Shown: one piece after another, positions 26,341 to 33,946 of the stretch | Numbering within the stretch: position 1 is the first letter of the stretch | Layout: each line of letters starts with the position of its first letter | From: Streptomyces sp. ISL-87 | Lineage (GTDB): Bacteria > Actinomycetota > Actinomycetes > Streptomycetales > Streptomycetaceae | Direction: 5' to 3' | Assembly (NCBI RefSeq): GCF_018614095.1 | Contig: NZ_JAGGOY010000030.1 | Coordinates: 83,090 to 147,089, forward strand | DNA length: 64,000 bases | The notes under the pieces: model-generated | The model's input: the letters and a program-made list of their open reading frames with translations, nothing else | Database searches by the model: none | What the model was told of the DNA's origin: nothing | Program-made: the position numbers and the translations under genes

Positions 26341-28137
26341 TCACCCACTCGTGGGCCGTGGTGCGGAGGAGGAGCCGGTCGCGGCGACCGGGGCGGCGGT
26401 CGGGGTAGCCGTCGGGGTCTCCGGGCCGCAGGTCACTTCGTCACGCGGGGTGTAGTGCGTACGGAACGTCTCCCGGTCGACCTCCTGGCCGCCCTGGACG
26501 AAGACGCGGTCGACGGCGACGTCGAACCCTTCGAGCGGGGTCTGCACCTCGCAGGTGGGGCCGGTGCCCGTGCGCTTGCCCGGCGGTGTGATGTTGGTGC
26601 GCGGGCCCTGGGTGGCGCGTATATCGTCGTACTTCTTCGTGCCCAGGAGGGTGATGGTCACGGAGGTGTCGGTCGACTCGGCCTGGACGTACAGCGCGTG
26701 GCCGGTGTCGTTCTTCCAGCGCAGGTCGAGGGTGCCCCAGGCGACGGTGGCCTCGCGGCCTTCGGGGTACCGCTCGATGTAGAAGGAGTGCGCCCCGTGC
26801 TCCACCGGCTCGACGCCCGCGAAGAACATGGCGTTGTACATGGTCGTCGCGACCGCCGAGACGCCGCCGCCGGGCGACTTCACGTACTGGCCGTTGTTGA
26901 TCATGATGCCGTCGACGAACCCGTTCTCCTTGGTCCGCTCGCCGACCGTCTTGTTGAAGCTCCACGTCTCGCCCGGGAGGACGACGGAACCGTTGATCAG
27001 CTCCACGGCGCGCCCGATGTTGGTGCTCCGGTAGGGCGCGGCCGGGAAGGCGACGGTGAAGGAGGAGACCTTTTCCTTGATCCCGAGGCGCTGCGCGGCC
27101 TCGGCCGTCAGGCGTGGGTGGACGATCGTCGCGGCCAGCTCCCCGGTACGGGCCTCACCCGAGCGCGTCAGCAGCGGGAGGACGGCCTCGCGGAGGGCCT
27201 TGGCGGTGACCTGTGTGCCGCTGCGCCCGTCCTCGGTGACTACCGCCCGGTTCGCGGCGTCGACGCGGAAGGTGACGCCTCGCGGCTCCGGGGCGGCCGA
27301 GGCCACCTGCCGGGAGACCGCCGGGTCGGCGAGCAGCCCCTTCGCGTCGAGCTCCGGCACGAGGCGGCCGTGGCCGTCCGGCGTGAGCGTCAGGTACCTG
27401 CCGAGCACCTCCGGGCGAATGACGATGGGCTTCCCGGCGAGGGTGAGGGTGACCGGGCCGGACATCGCCGGCTCGGCGAACTCCTTCATGGCCCGTGCGA
27501 CCTCCTGCGGGCCCACGGCCGGAGGCTTCTGCTCCACCGGCAGCGCGACCGGGCCGGCCTCCGGGCGCAGGTAGGCGGCGCGGACGGTGTCCGCCGCCCG
27601 GTCGGCCCGCAGGGCGACACCGGTGACGGGGGCGTTGACCTTGGCCGTGCCGTCGTCGAAGGTGATGGCGCCGTCGCGGGCCTCGCGTCCGGCGGCGGCG
27701 AGCCGTTCGAGGGCCGCCGTGCCGGAGGGGTTGTCCACGCGGATCACGGGCTCCACGTCGCGGTCCTTCTCCGGGGCGAAGAGGCGTCCGATCACGGTGA
27801 AGGGGTCGGATCCGGTGTTCGAGGCGCGCTCGGTGGTGGACGTGGAGTCGAGGGACAGGCCGAAGGAGGCGGGGGAGGCCTTCTCGGTCCGCTCGCCGAT
27901 CTTCAGCTCCATCGGCGCGGCCGCGGCCGGGCCGAGCTCGCGGTCCAGGACGGCCTTGGCCTCGGAGCGGCTCATGCCGCCGATGTCGACACCGCGCACC
28001 CGGGTGCCGTCGGCTATGTCGTCTCCGGCCACGGCCAGGCCGGTGACGTAGAGGCCGCCGAAGGCCAGTACCGCGGCCCCGCCCGCCAGGGGCAGGGTCA
28101 TCCGCCAGTTGTCCGTAAGCCGGTGTGCACGTCGCAT
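26341..28137 (-). CDS. VanW-family cell-envelope protein
   Basis: 598 residues. N-terminal basic residues then one transmembrane helix (LPLAGGAAVLAFGGLYVTGL, ~15-35), repeated peptidoglycan-binding-type (PG_binding_4) segments such as RVRGVDIGGMSRSEAKAVL, and a VanW domain at about 395-560 (RSTNIGRAVELINGSVVLPG, SPGGGVSAVATTMYNAMFFA, IERYPEGREATVAWG). VanW proteins occur beside some glycopeptide-resistance genes but are widespread and of unknown biochemistry; a role in peptidoglycan or envelope maintenance is likely. C-terminal Thr/Pro/Ala-rich tail. ATG at 28137 has GGGAGAG upstream. Confidence 0.85.
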   Translation of the reverse strand: MRRAHRLTDNWRMTLPLAGGAAVLAFGGLYVTGLAVAGDDIADGTRVRGVDIGGMSRSEAKAVLDRELGPAAAAPMELKIGERTEKASPASFGLSLDSTSTTERASNTGSDPFTVIGRLFAPEKDRDVEPVIRVDNPSGTAALERLAAAGREARDGAITFDDGTAKVNAPVTGVALRADRAADTVRAAYLRPEAGPVALPVEQKPPAVGPQEVARAMKEFAEPAMSGPVTLTLAGKPIVIRPEVLGRYLTLTPDGHGRLVPELDAKGLLADPAVSRQVASAAPEPRGVTFRVDAANRAVVTEDGRSGTQVTAKALREAVLPLLTRSGEARTGELAATIVHPRLTAEAAQRLGIKEKVSSFTVAFPAAPYRSTNIGRAVELINGSVVLPGETWSFNKTVGERTKENGFVDGIMINNGQYVKSPGGGVSAVATTMYNAMFFAGVEPVEHGAHSFYIERYPEGREATVAWGTLDLRWKNDTGHALYVQAESTDTSVTITLLGTKKYDDIRATQGPRTNITPPGKRTGTGPTCEVQTPLEGFDVAVDRVFVQGGQEVDRETFRTHYTPRDEVTCGPETPTATPTAAPVAATGSSSAPRPTSG

Positions 28138-28404
28138 GTCTCTCCCGGTGGCGCTGGTAGTCGGTGTGGTGCCTGGCACCCCACCCGAGGACCGAAATGG
28201 GCCAGACCGGACACAAGCATCAGCGAATTCGGACGAAAAGGGTCAAAAATGTGCCGATGCTCACGACGGGAGACTGGTCGGCGCAGGACGGGATTCGCGC
28301 CCCAAAAGAAAGGCCACTTGCCCGGGATTGGCCCTGTGTCGATGAGATCGGGATGCCACACCGTAGGTCCGTTGGTCTTTGGCCCTGAAGAAAAGGATCC
28401 ACTG

Positions 28405-29073
28405 GTGTCCTTCGCCCCTCCTCGCCCCGCAAGCCGCCTCACCCGTCGGCTGCCACAGCTCTACGTGGGACTCGCCCTGTACGGCGCGAGCTCGGCGTTC
28501 CTGGTCCGCGCGGGGCTGGGGCTGGACCCGTGGGACGTCTTCCACCAAGGGCTCGCCGAGCGCATCGGCTGGAGTATCGGCACTGTGTCCGTGGCCGTCG
28601 GAGCGCTGGTCCTGCTGTTGTGGGTGCCCCTGCGGCAGCGGCCAGGGCTCGGCACCGTGTCCAATGTGTTCGCCGTCGGCCTGTCCATGGATGCCACGCT
28701 CGCCGTACTCCCGGACGTGCACGGCGCCGTGCCGCAGGCGGCCCTGCTGGCGGCGGGCATCGTCCTCAACGGTGTCGCCACCGGCCTCTACATCGCCGCC
28801 AGCTTCGGGCCGGGGCCACGTGACGGCCTCATGACCGGACTGCACCGCCGCACCGGACGGTCGCTGCGGCTGGTGCGTACCGGGATCGAGCTCACCGTCC
28901 TCGCGGCCGGCTTCCTGCTCGGCGGCACCGTCGGCATCGGCACCGTCGCGTACGCGCTGGCCATCGGCCCGCTGTCCCAGCTCTTCCTGCGCGTGTTCGC
29001 CCTCCCCGAGGCGGAAGGCCCGCTTGCCGGCCGACCGGCCGATACCCCGGAACCGGCCGTTGCGAGCTGCTGA
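28405..29073 (+). CDS. YczE/YyaS/YitT-family membrane protein
   Basis: 222 residues. GTG at 28405 with AAAAGGA upstream. Five or so membrane helices; QLYVGLALYGASSAFLVRAG, LGLDPWDVFHQGLAE and GPGPRDGLMTGL match the YczE-like pattern in which the G-x-x-PWDV and GPRDGL motifs are conserved. The Bacillus relative YczE influences surfactin production; transport substrate and mechanism are unknown. Divergent from the VanW gene with 267 bases between. Confidence 0.8.
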   Translation: MSFAPPRPASRLTRRLPQLYVGLALYGASSAFLVRAGLGLDPWDVFHQGLAERIGWSIGTVSVAVGALVLLLWVPLRQRPGLGTVSNVFAVGLSMDATLAVLPDVHGAVPQAALLAAGIVLNGVATGLYIAASFGPGPRDGLMTGLHRRTGRSLRLVRTGIELTVLAAGFLLGGTVGIGTVAYALAIGPLSQLFLRVFALPEAEGPLAGRPADTPEPAVASC

Positions 29074-29080
29074 CGCCCGG

Positions 29081-29174
29081 TGTGACGGAAGGGTCCGCCA
29101 CCGAGCGACGGATGTGACGGAAGGGTCCGCCACCGAGTGACGGACCCTTCGCCTCGCGCATGCACGGACCCTTC
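29081..29174. repeat. 32-bp tandem repeat plus hairpins
   Basis: Two 32-base units (29081-29112 and 29113-29144, one mismatch) each contain gaagggtccgccaccgag. The GAAGGGTCCG arms can pair with CGGACCCTTC at 29141-29150 and again at 29165-29174. It lies between convergent genes (YczE-like and metacaspase) and is probably a bidirectional terminator that has been duplicated. Confidence 0.7.
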
Positions 29175-29200
29175 GCCTCCGCGCCGAGGGTGCGTCAGAT

Positions 29201-30058
29201 TCAAATGCTGAAGGGCTTCTGGTCGAGGAAATCCTGGCTGGGTGTGCCCGTGGTGTAGAAGTTCGGGCTCTGGTTGGGGGGCATGATCTTCTGGATGCCG
29301 CGATGGAATTCGCGGTATCCACCGAGGAACCCGCCCTTGTCCCACGCCTTGAGCAGTCGCTCGGTGAACAGCCCGTTGACGCTGCCGTCGGAGGCGACCT
29401 GGTTGTCCTGGCAGGCGGCGATCAGGATCGCGTCCGGTACCCGGCCGTTGTTCGCCTTGGCGGCCTTGAGCTCGCGCTGGAGCTTCTCGTAGTGGTCCCG
29501 GTCGCGCTCGAAGAGCTGCTGCTGCTTCGGCCATGGCATCATCCGGGCCGCGGCCTCGATCTGCCCGGGGTCCGCGGTCTGGAACTGTGCCTCCAGTGCC
29601 TGCGGCGTCAGCGTCTCGCGGACGGACTCGATGGCCGTGCCGCTGTGGCAGCAGTCCAGCAGCACGAAGACCCGTACGCCCTCGGCCAACTGCTGGAACT
29701 CGCGGTACAACTCGTCGTCGAGGAACTGGCGGTCGAAGAACACCAGCGTCTCGTCCTGTCGGTCGACCTCGATGTCGCCGCCCGCGAGGTTGGCCATCTG
29801 ACCGCCGTGCCCCGAGTACGTGAAGAGCAGGATGTCCCCGCTCTTGAGCCGTTTGGCGGCCTTGCGCAGCTCGGCGGTGATGTTGTCCGCCGTTCCCTTC
29901 TCGGTCAGCACCAACGTGTCCTCGAACCCGCTGGCGCGGGCCAGCGCCGCCATGTCGCGGGCGTCGTTCTCGCAGGCCACGAGCTGTCCGTCCCACCCTT
30001 CGTACTTGGTGGGATCGACCCTGTTGAGGCCGACGTGGAGGGAGATACCTGTGGGCAC
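29201..30058 (-). CDS. Metacaspase-like (C14 family) cysteine protease
   Basis: 285 residues. GTG at 30058 behind a strong AAGGAGT. Caspase fold with catalytic His84 in FTYSGHGGQ and Cys137 in LLDCCHSG; an N-terminal GLNRVDPTKY-x-GW-x-G-x-L segment and DARDMAALARASGF match bacterial orthocaspases, which cleave after basic residues. The segment between His and Cys (DRQDETLVFFDRQFLDDELY) holds the acidic substrate-pocket region. It is nearly a bare protease domain. Divergent from three small genes and an inactive caspase-like protein at 30.3-32.3 kb, its probable partners. Confidence 0.9.
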   Translation of the reverse strand: MPTGISLHVGLNRVDPTKYEGWDGQLVACENDARDMAALARASGFEDTLVLTEKGTADNITAELRKAAKRLKSGDILLFTYSGHGGQMANLAGGDIEVDRQDETLVFFDRQFLDDELYREFQQLAEGVRVFVLLDCCHSGTAIESVRETLTPQALEAQFQTADPGQIEAAARMMPWPKQQQLFERDRDHYEKLQRELKAAKANNGRVPDAILIAACQDNQVASDGSVNGLFTERLLKAWDKGGFLGGYREFHRGIQKIMPPNQSPNFYTTGTPSQDFLDQKPFSI

Positions 30059-30299
30059 GGGGACTCCTTGGAGGGGGAGGAGTGGGGGTCGCCAGCATGG
30101 GTTCCCGTGGCCGCCGCCGTCTGAATCAGGGCTGGCCGCTATTCGGGTGGCGGGGCGGCCGGATGCCCGTGTGCGGCGGAGGTGGGTTGGCCCCACCTCG
30201 GAGCGGGTGGGTAGCCGGATCCCCCCGCGCGACCGCATCCGGAGATGCTGAGCCCGGCAACGAACCACTCGATTCCCATCGAACCCACAGGAGTTGTTC

Positions 30300-30545
30300 G
30301 TGCCGAGCACGCATCCCACGCGTTCCCTTCCCTCCGGCGGCAGCGCGTCGGTCGACGGCCGTACCCGCACCTACACGGCCGCCGTCACCGACGACGGCCG
30401 CGCCGCCAACATCGCGGTGACGGTCAAGCCGGCGACCGAGGCGGCCATGCGGCGCGTGGAAGCCGCTGTGGACGCGGCCTCTCCGTTCGCGCTGGAAATC
30501 GAACACATGATTGAATTAGGGGATGGCAAGTACTTCCTTCCCCGA
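30300..30545 (+). CDS. Small caspase-neighbour protein A (3' end uncertain)
   Basis: GTG at 30300 with AGGAG seven bases upstream. Coding character is good through SVDGRTRTYTAAVTDDG, ANIAVTVKPATEAAMRRVEA and SPFALEIEHMIELGDGKY, about 80 residues. The formal reading frame then stays open to 30992, running through gene B (another frame) and into gene C (same frame), but after ~30545 it is only Pro/Arg-rich and looks non-coding. The +1 frame stops at TAG 30517-30519. Either a frameshift truncates it or the protein really has a long tail. One leucine codon (30515) is TTA. Compact alpha-beta composition; no named family. Confidence 0.45.
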
Positions 30546-30762
30546 CGACCTGGTCGAGCTCCAGGCCCAGTGGCTCCGCACCTACCGGCACCTGGCCCGG
30601 CAGCCCGCCGCCGAAAGCGCGACCGCGCTCCGGCGGCGCCTGATCGCGCTCTCCTGCCGGATCTCCGCCCACCCCTACTGGGCGTGCCCGGGCAGCTCGG
30701 CGGCCGACCGGGTCGAGCTCCGCCGTCTGACGAGGGCCCGCGGATGGGTGAGGGCGGCATGA
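30523..30762 (+). CDS. Small helical protein B beside the metacaspase
   Basis: 79 residues. MASTSFPDDLVELQAQWLRT opens a helical protein with TALRRRLIALSCRISAHPYW and VELRRLTRARGW; rich in Arg and Trp. An upstream in-frame TAG (30517-30519) makes ATG 30523 the earliest start; its ribosome binding site is weak, suggesting coupling to gene A. The stop overlaps the start of gene C (ATGA at 30759-30762). Probably a small adaptor; I do not recognise the family. Confidence 0.6.
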   Translation: MASTSFPDDLVELQAQWLRTYRHLARQPAAESATALRRRLIALSCRISAHPYWACPGSSAADRVELRRLTRARGWVRAA

Positions 30763-30992
30763 GCGGCGGGGCCGGGCTTCGCCTCGTCGTGTTCCCGCCG
30801 GACCAGCACGGCCGGCGGCGGGTGCGCTACGGCGGGCAGAGCCTCGGTACCGCGCACCGGATGAGCGACATCCCCGTCTTCCTCGCCGGCGCGGGAATGG
30901 AGAACGCGGAGGACCTGGATCTTGCCGACCCCGAGCTCGTGGAGTGGCGCGGCGGAGGGCCCGAGGTCTGGCCGGCGTCACCGTCGGGGTGA
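30759..30992 (+). CDS. Small protein C beside the metacaspase
   Basis: 77 residues: RLVVFPPDQHGRRRVRYGGQ, then LGTAHRMSDIPVFLAGAGM and LADPELVEWRGGGPEVW. A beta-rich first half followed by a helix and an acidic ELVEWRGGGP end. Four-base overlap with gene B implies one operon. It is in the same frame as gene A with no stop between. Function unknown; by position a partner of the caspase pair. Confidence 0.55.
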   Translation: MSGGAGLRLVVFPPDQHGRRRVRYGGQSLGTAHRMSDIPVFLAGAGMENAEDLDLADPELVEWRGGGPEVWPASPSG

Positions 30993-31034
30993 CCTTGATG
31001 GCAGCGGGCTCATCGCAGTGAGTACGGTCTGTTC

Positions 31035-32261
31035 ATGCACATCGATGGGGCGGGCCGGCAGCAGCGGGGGCATGTTCTTCTCGTAGCGGGTGATGCCGCC
31101 GTCCGGCGTCGTGCCGTTCAGGTCGCGCCGAGTGCGAACCTGGCGGCGCTCGGCGTGGTGCCCCCCGAGCTGTTGCTGAACAGTCAGGTCCCCAGCGACA
31201 CCACGTACCTCGACGGGGCCCGCGACCCCAACACCGTGCTGATGCGGCTGCGTGCGGCCGCTGCCACGCCGGGCCCGCTGCTGGTCTACCTCTCGGGCCG
31301 GCTCACGCTCGACCGGCGCGGCCGCCATCTCCACCTGGCACTGGCCGGCACCGCGGCATCCTCGGTCCGCTACACGGCGCTTCCCTGGGAGTGGCTCGGC
31401 ACCGAACTGCGGTCCCGGCCCGCCGGGCTGACCACGGTGGTACTCGACCTCGTCGCCGACAAGCCCGCATGGCCGGTGCTGCAGGAGTACGGAGGCCTGC
31501 CCGCTTCGTCTTCCGCGGAGGTGTACGGAGTGGTCCTCCCGCCTGCCTTCGCCGGCGGCGGCAACACGGTCAGCTCCTACACCCGTCAGTGGATCGACCA
31601 GCTGCGCCGCAGCCCCACCCGACCCGCCAACCTGCACCTGCACGCCTTCTCGGTGGGGGCCGCCGCTCTGCCGCCGGGCACCATCATCCTGCCCGCCACC
31701 CGCGAGCTGGCCGCCCCGACCACCGCGGGGCGGGCCGCCTCCCCTTCTCCCGCTCCCGCTCCCGCTCCGGCGGTCACACCGGGTCCGGCCGCGCCTGGGC
31801 CGGTCACACCGGGTCCGGCCGCGCCCCCGCCGCAGGACCCGAGGCCCCACATCCACGCCCTGGCCGCCACCGGCCGGCACGGTGAGGCGGCCACGCTCGC
31901 GCAAGCCTGGGAGCAGCATGTGCTGCAAACCCACGGGTGCACCTCGCCGGAGGCCACCCACTGGGCGGAGATCCGGGCCGACCTCGCCCGGATGGCAGGC
32001 AATTACCGGTCGGCGACCCAGCTCTGGATCAACGTCGGCCGAAGCCGCCTGTCGCAGCAGCCCCCGGACTCCCCGGAGGTGCTCGCCGCGGCGGCCGGCG
32101 CCCTCTACTGCTGGACCCAGCTCAAGGACCGGGCAGCAGCCCGCGACGCCGGTCCCGAACTCATCCGCCTGCTGCGTGCCCTGCCCTCACTCGAACCCCG
32201 CCTCCTGCGGTTGAGCCAGCAGCGGCTGGAGTTCCTCAACGGCATGGTGGCCCAGCGCTGA
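31035..32261 (+). CDS. Caspase-like protein lacking the catalytic His and Cys
   Basis: 408 residues. The first ~200 residues follow the caspase layout of the neighbouring metacaspase: LLVYLSGRLTLDRRGRHLHL sits where LLFTYSGHGG lies (Arg89 replaces the catalytic His) and TTVVLDLVADKPAW sits where VFVLLDCCHSG lies (no Cys). A Pro/Ala linker with a duplicated GPVTPGPAAP unit (~250-275) leads to a helical TPR-like C-terminus (IHALAATGRHGEAATLAQAW, AATLAQ..., MAGNYRSATQLWINVGRSRL). It is best read as an inactive caspase homologue acting as adaptor or sensor. 42 bases after gene C, same strand. The fold assignment is by pattern only. Confidence 0.6.
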   Translation: MHIDGAGRQQRGHVLLVAGDAAVRRRAVQVAPSANLAALGVVPPELLLNSQVPSDTTYLDGARDPNTVLMRLRAAAATPGPLLVYLSGRLTLDRRGRHLHLALAGTAASSVRYTALPWEWLGTELRSRPAGLTTVVLDLVADKPAWPVLQEYGGLPASSSAEVYGVVLPPAFAGGGNTVSSYTRQWIDQLRRSPTRPANLHLHAFSVGAAALPPGTIILPATRELAAPTTAGRAASPSPAPAPAPAVTPGPAAPGPVTPGPAAPPPQDPRPHIHALAATGRHGEAATLAQAWEQHVLQTHGCTSPEATHWAEIRADLARMAGNYRSATQLWINVGRSRLSQQPPDSPEVLAAAAGALYCWTQLKDRAAARDAGPELIRLLRALPSLEPRLLRLSQQRLEFLNGMVAQR

Positions 32262-32264
32262 GTC

Positions 32265-32432
32265 CTAGGCCCTGTCGTCAAAGTCCCGCCTGGCCTGCGG
32301 CGCCCGGCACCGCACCTCGCCGCGTTGTCGGGGCGCCCGAGTACGTCCAGTACACGGGCGCCCCTCCGCCTTGCGATGCACGGCGCCGGACGCCGCAGGC
32401 CTTACCGGCGCTACTTTGACGACAGGACCTAG
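32265..32432. mobile_element. MITE-like palindromic element with CTAG duplication
   Basis: 168 bases with terminal inverted repeats CTAGGCCCTGTCGTCAAAGT (left) and the complement of CTAGGTCCTGTCGTCAAAGT (right), one mismatch. CTAG at both ends is consistent with a 4-base target duplication of IS5-group transposons. The interior is a near-complete long palindrome centred on GGGGCGCCCG/CGGGCGCCCC, so the whole element can fold into one hairpin. No coding capacity. It starts 3 bases after the caspase-like gene stop, and its right-hand CTAG supplies the stop codon of the tetR gene. Confidence 0.75.
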
Positions 32433-33121
32433 TGGCCGGCGGACGTCCAGCCCTGCTGCCGGAGGCGGTCGAAGCCGTCCAGGAGGAGGTCCAGGGCGAA
32501 CTCGAACTCGAACTGGTCGTCACAGCCTTGGCCCACGACGGTCTTCCCGTCGTGGGCCACCGACTTGGCCAGTTCCGTGACGTAGGGGTATTTCTCCGCC
32601 ATCTCCCGGAACGCGACCTCCTGGACTTGCGGGTCGAGGCTCGGTGAGTCGTCGAACAGCTCCTGGGTGAAGCCCAGTACGCGGCTGCCCATGGCGTGCA
32701 TCGCGTGGTGGGTGAGGTCGAGGGAGAAGCCGCCGAGCCGGAACATTCCGATCACCGAGTCCATGTACTCCAGGACGGCCGCTGCCGGGTGGGTTCGCGA
32801 CTGGATGACTTGAGATGCCCAGGCGTGCCCCAGGAGGGCGCGTCGCGCCGAGAGGACGCGCCGGCGGACCGCGCTCTTCCAGTCGGATCCGGCCGCCGGG
32901 GGGTCGATCTCGCCCACGACGATCTCCACCATGCCGTCCAGGAGTTGCTCCTTGTTGGCGACGTGCTTGTAGAGCGCCATCGGTACGACGCCCAGCTCCT
33001 GCGCGAGCTTGCGCATGCTCAGAGCCTCGATCCCGATGTCGTCGGCGAGTGCGACGGCGGCGCGCAGTACCCGGTCCCTGTTCAGGGGTGCCCGGCGCGT
33101 CGCCTCCGGCTGCTGAGTCAT
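32429..33121 (-). CDS. TetR-family regulator
   Basis: 230 residues. HTH at about 18-60: RVLRAAVALADDIGIEALSM, then RKLAQELGVVPMALYKHVAN, in the TetR/AcrR style with the TetR_C-type ligand domain (LGFTQELFDDSPSL). ATG at 33121 with GGGAG upstream; the frame is open further upstream but without a site. Divergent from the DUF4386 membrane protein with two palindromic operators between, so it probably represses both. Its stop lies in the CTAG of the MITE. Confidence 0.85.
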   Translation of the reverse strand: MTQQPEATRRAPLNRDRVLRAAVALADDIGIEALSMRKLAQELGVVPMALYKHVANKEQLLDGMVEIVVGEIDPPAAGSDWKSAVRRRVLSARRALLGHAWASQVIQSRTHPAAAVLEYMDSVIGMFRLGGFSLDLTHHAMHAMGSRVLGFTQELFDDSPSLDPQVQEVAFREMAEKYPYVTELAKSVAHDGKTVVGQGCDDQFEFEFALDLLLDGFDRLRQQGWTSAGH

Positions 33122-33173
33122 CTCGGTGAGCTCCCTTGTGATCAGTCGTGGACCGCCCGTCCCGTCTTGACGA

Positions 33174-33220
33174 GTGTACGGCGTACGCCTAACGTGAGCG
33201 TCAGGTGTACGGTGTACACC
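33174..33220. promoter_or_regulatory. Paired TetR operator-like palindromes
   Basis: GGTGTAC-GGT-GTACACC (33204-33220) is a perfect 7+7 inverted repeat, and GTGTAC-GGC-GTACGC (33174-33188) is a second copy with one mismatch. They are 30 bases apart centre to centre, between tetR and the DUF4386 gene. Confidence 0.7.
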
Positions 33221-33244
33221 AATCAAGGGGAGGTCCAGGTCCAG

Positions 33245-33946
33245 ATGAGCTCAACCAGAAGAGTCGCGGTCGTCGCAGGCGTGTTCTTCGTTGTCACCGA
33301 GATCGCCGCGATCGGCGGGCTCGCGCTGTACGGCCCCGTTCTGAAGGGAGCTGATTACGTCGTCGGTTCCGGTGGCGCTGACACCCGCGTGTTCCTGGGG
33401 GCGTTGTTCGAAATCGTCCTGGCGATGGCGGTCGTCGGCACCGGGGTCACCCTGTTCCCGGTCATCAAGAGGCAGAACGAGGGGGCCGCCCTCGGCTATG
33501 TCTGCGGTCGCCTTCTCGAAGCCGCCGTCATCGTCGTCGGCACCATCAGCGTTCTGTCGGTCGTGACCCTGAGGAGGGACTCCGCGGGAGATGCGGGCGC
33601 CGATACCGCGTCCCTCGTCACGGTCGGCAAAACCCTGGTGGCGATCCACGACTGGACGTTCCTCTTCGGGCCCAACTTCATCCTGGGGGCGAACACGCTG
33701 GTGCTGGCCTGCCTGATGTACAGGTCGGGCCTTGTGCCCCGGTTCATCGCCGTGTTGGGGCTGGTCGGGGGACCGCTGATCTGCGCTTCCGCGACCGCCG
33801 TGATGTTCGGGCTCTACGAGCAGGTCTCCGTGGCGGGGTCCCTCGCGGCCATCCCGGTATTCGCCTGGGAGGTGACGCTTGCCGTCCGGCTCATAGCCAA
33901 GGGGTTCAACCCTCTCCCTCACTGCGCTGAGCGTACGTCCGGGTAG
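33245..33946 (+). CDS. DUF4386-type integral membrane protein
   Basis: 233 residues, about six membrane helices: VVAGVFFVVTEIAAIGGLAL, FLGALFEIVLAMAVVGTGV, LLEAAVIVVGTISVLSVV, FLFGPNFILGANTLVLACLM and others. The GALFEIVLA, GRLLEAAVIV and GPNF-x-LGAN motifs match DUF4386 proteins, whose function is unknown. ATG at 33245 follows GGGGAGG. Likely induced when the divergent TetR releases the operators. Its 3' end overlaps the convergent kinase gene by 28 bases. Confidence 0.8.
   Translation: MSSTRRVAVVAGVFFVVTEIAAIGGLALYGPVLKGADYVVGSGGADTRVFLGALFEIVLAMAVVGTGVTLFPVIKRQNEGAALGYVCGRLLEAAVIVVGTISVLSVVTLRRDSAGDAGADTASLVTVGKTLVAIHDWTFLFGPNFILGANTLVLACLMYRSGLVPRFIAVLGLVGGPLICASATAVMFGLYEQVSVAGSLAAIPVFAWEVTLAVRLIAKGFNPLPHCAERTSG

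Noticed and set aside
26326..28404. Long plus-strand frame running through the VanW gene into the YczE-like gene
   Set aside because: Its first 690 codons are the antisense shadow of the VanW gene; real coding begins at GTG 28405.
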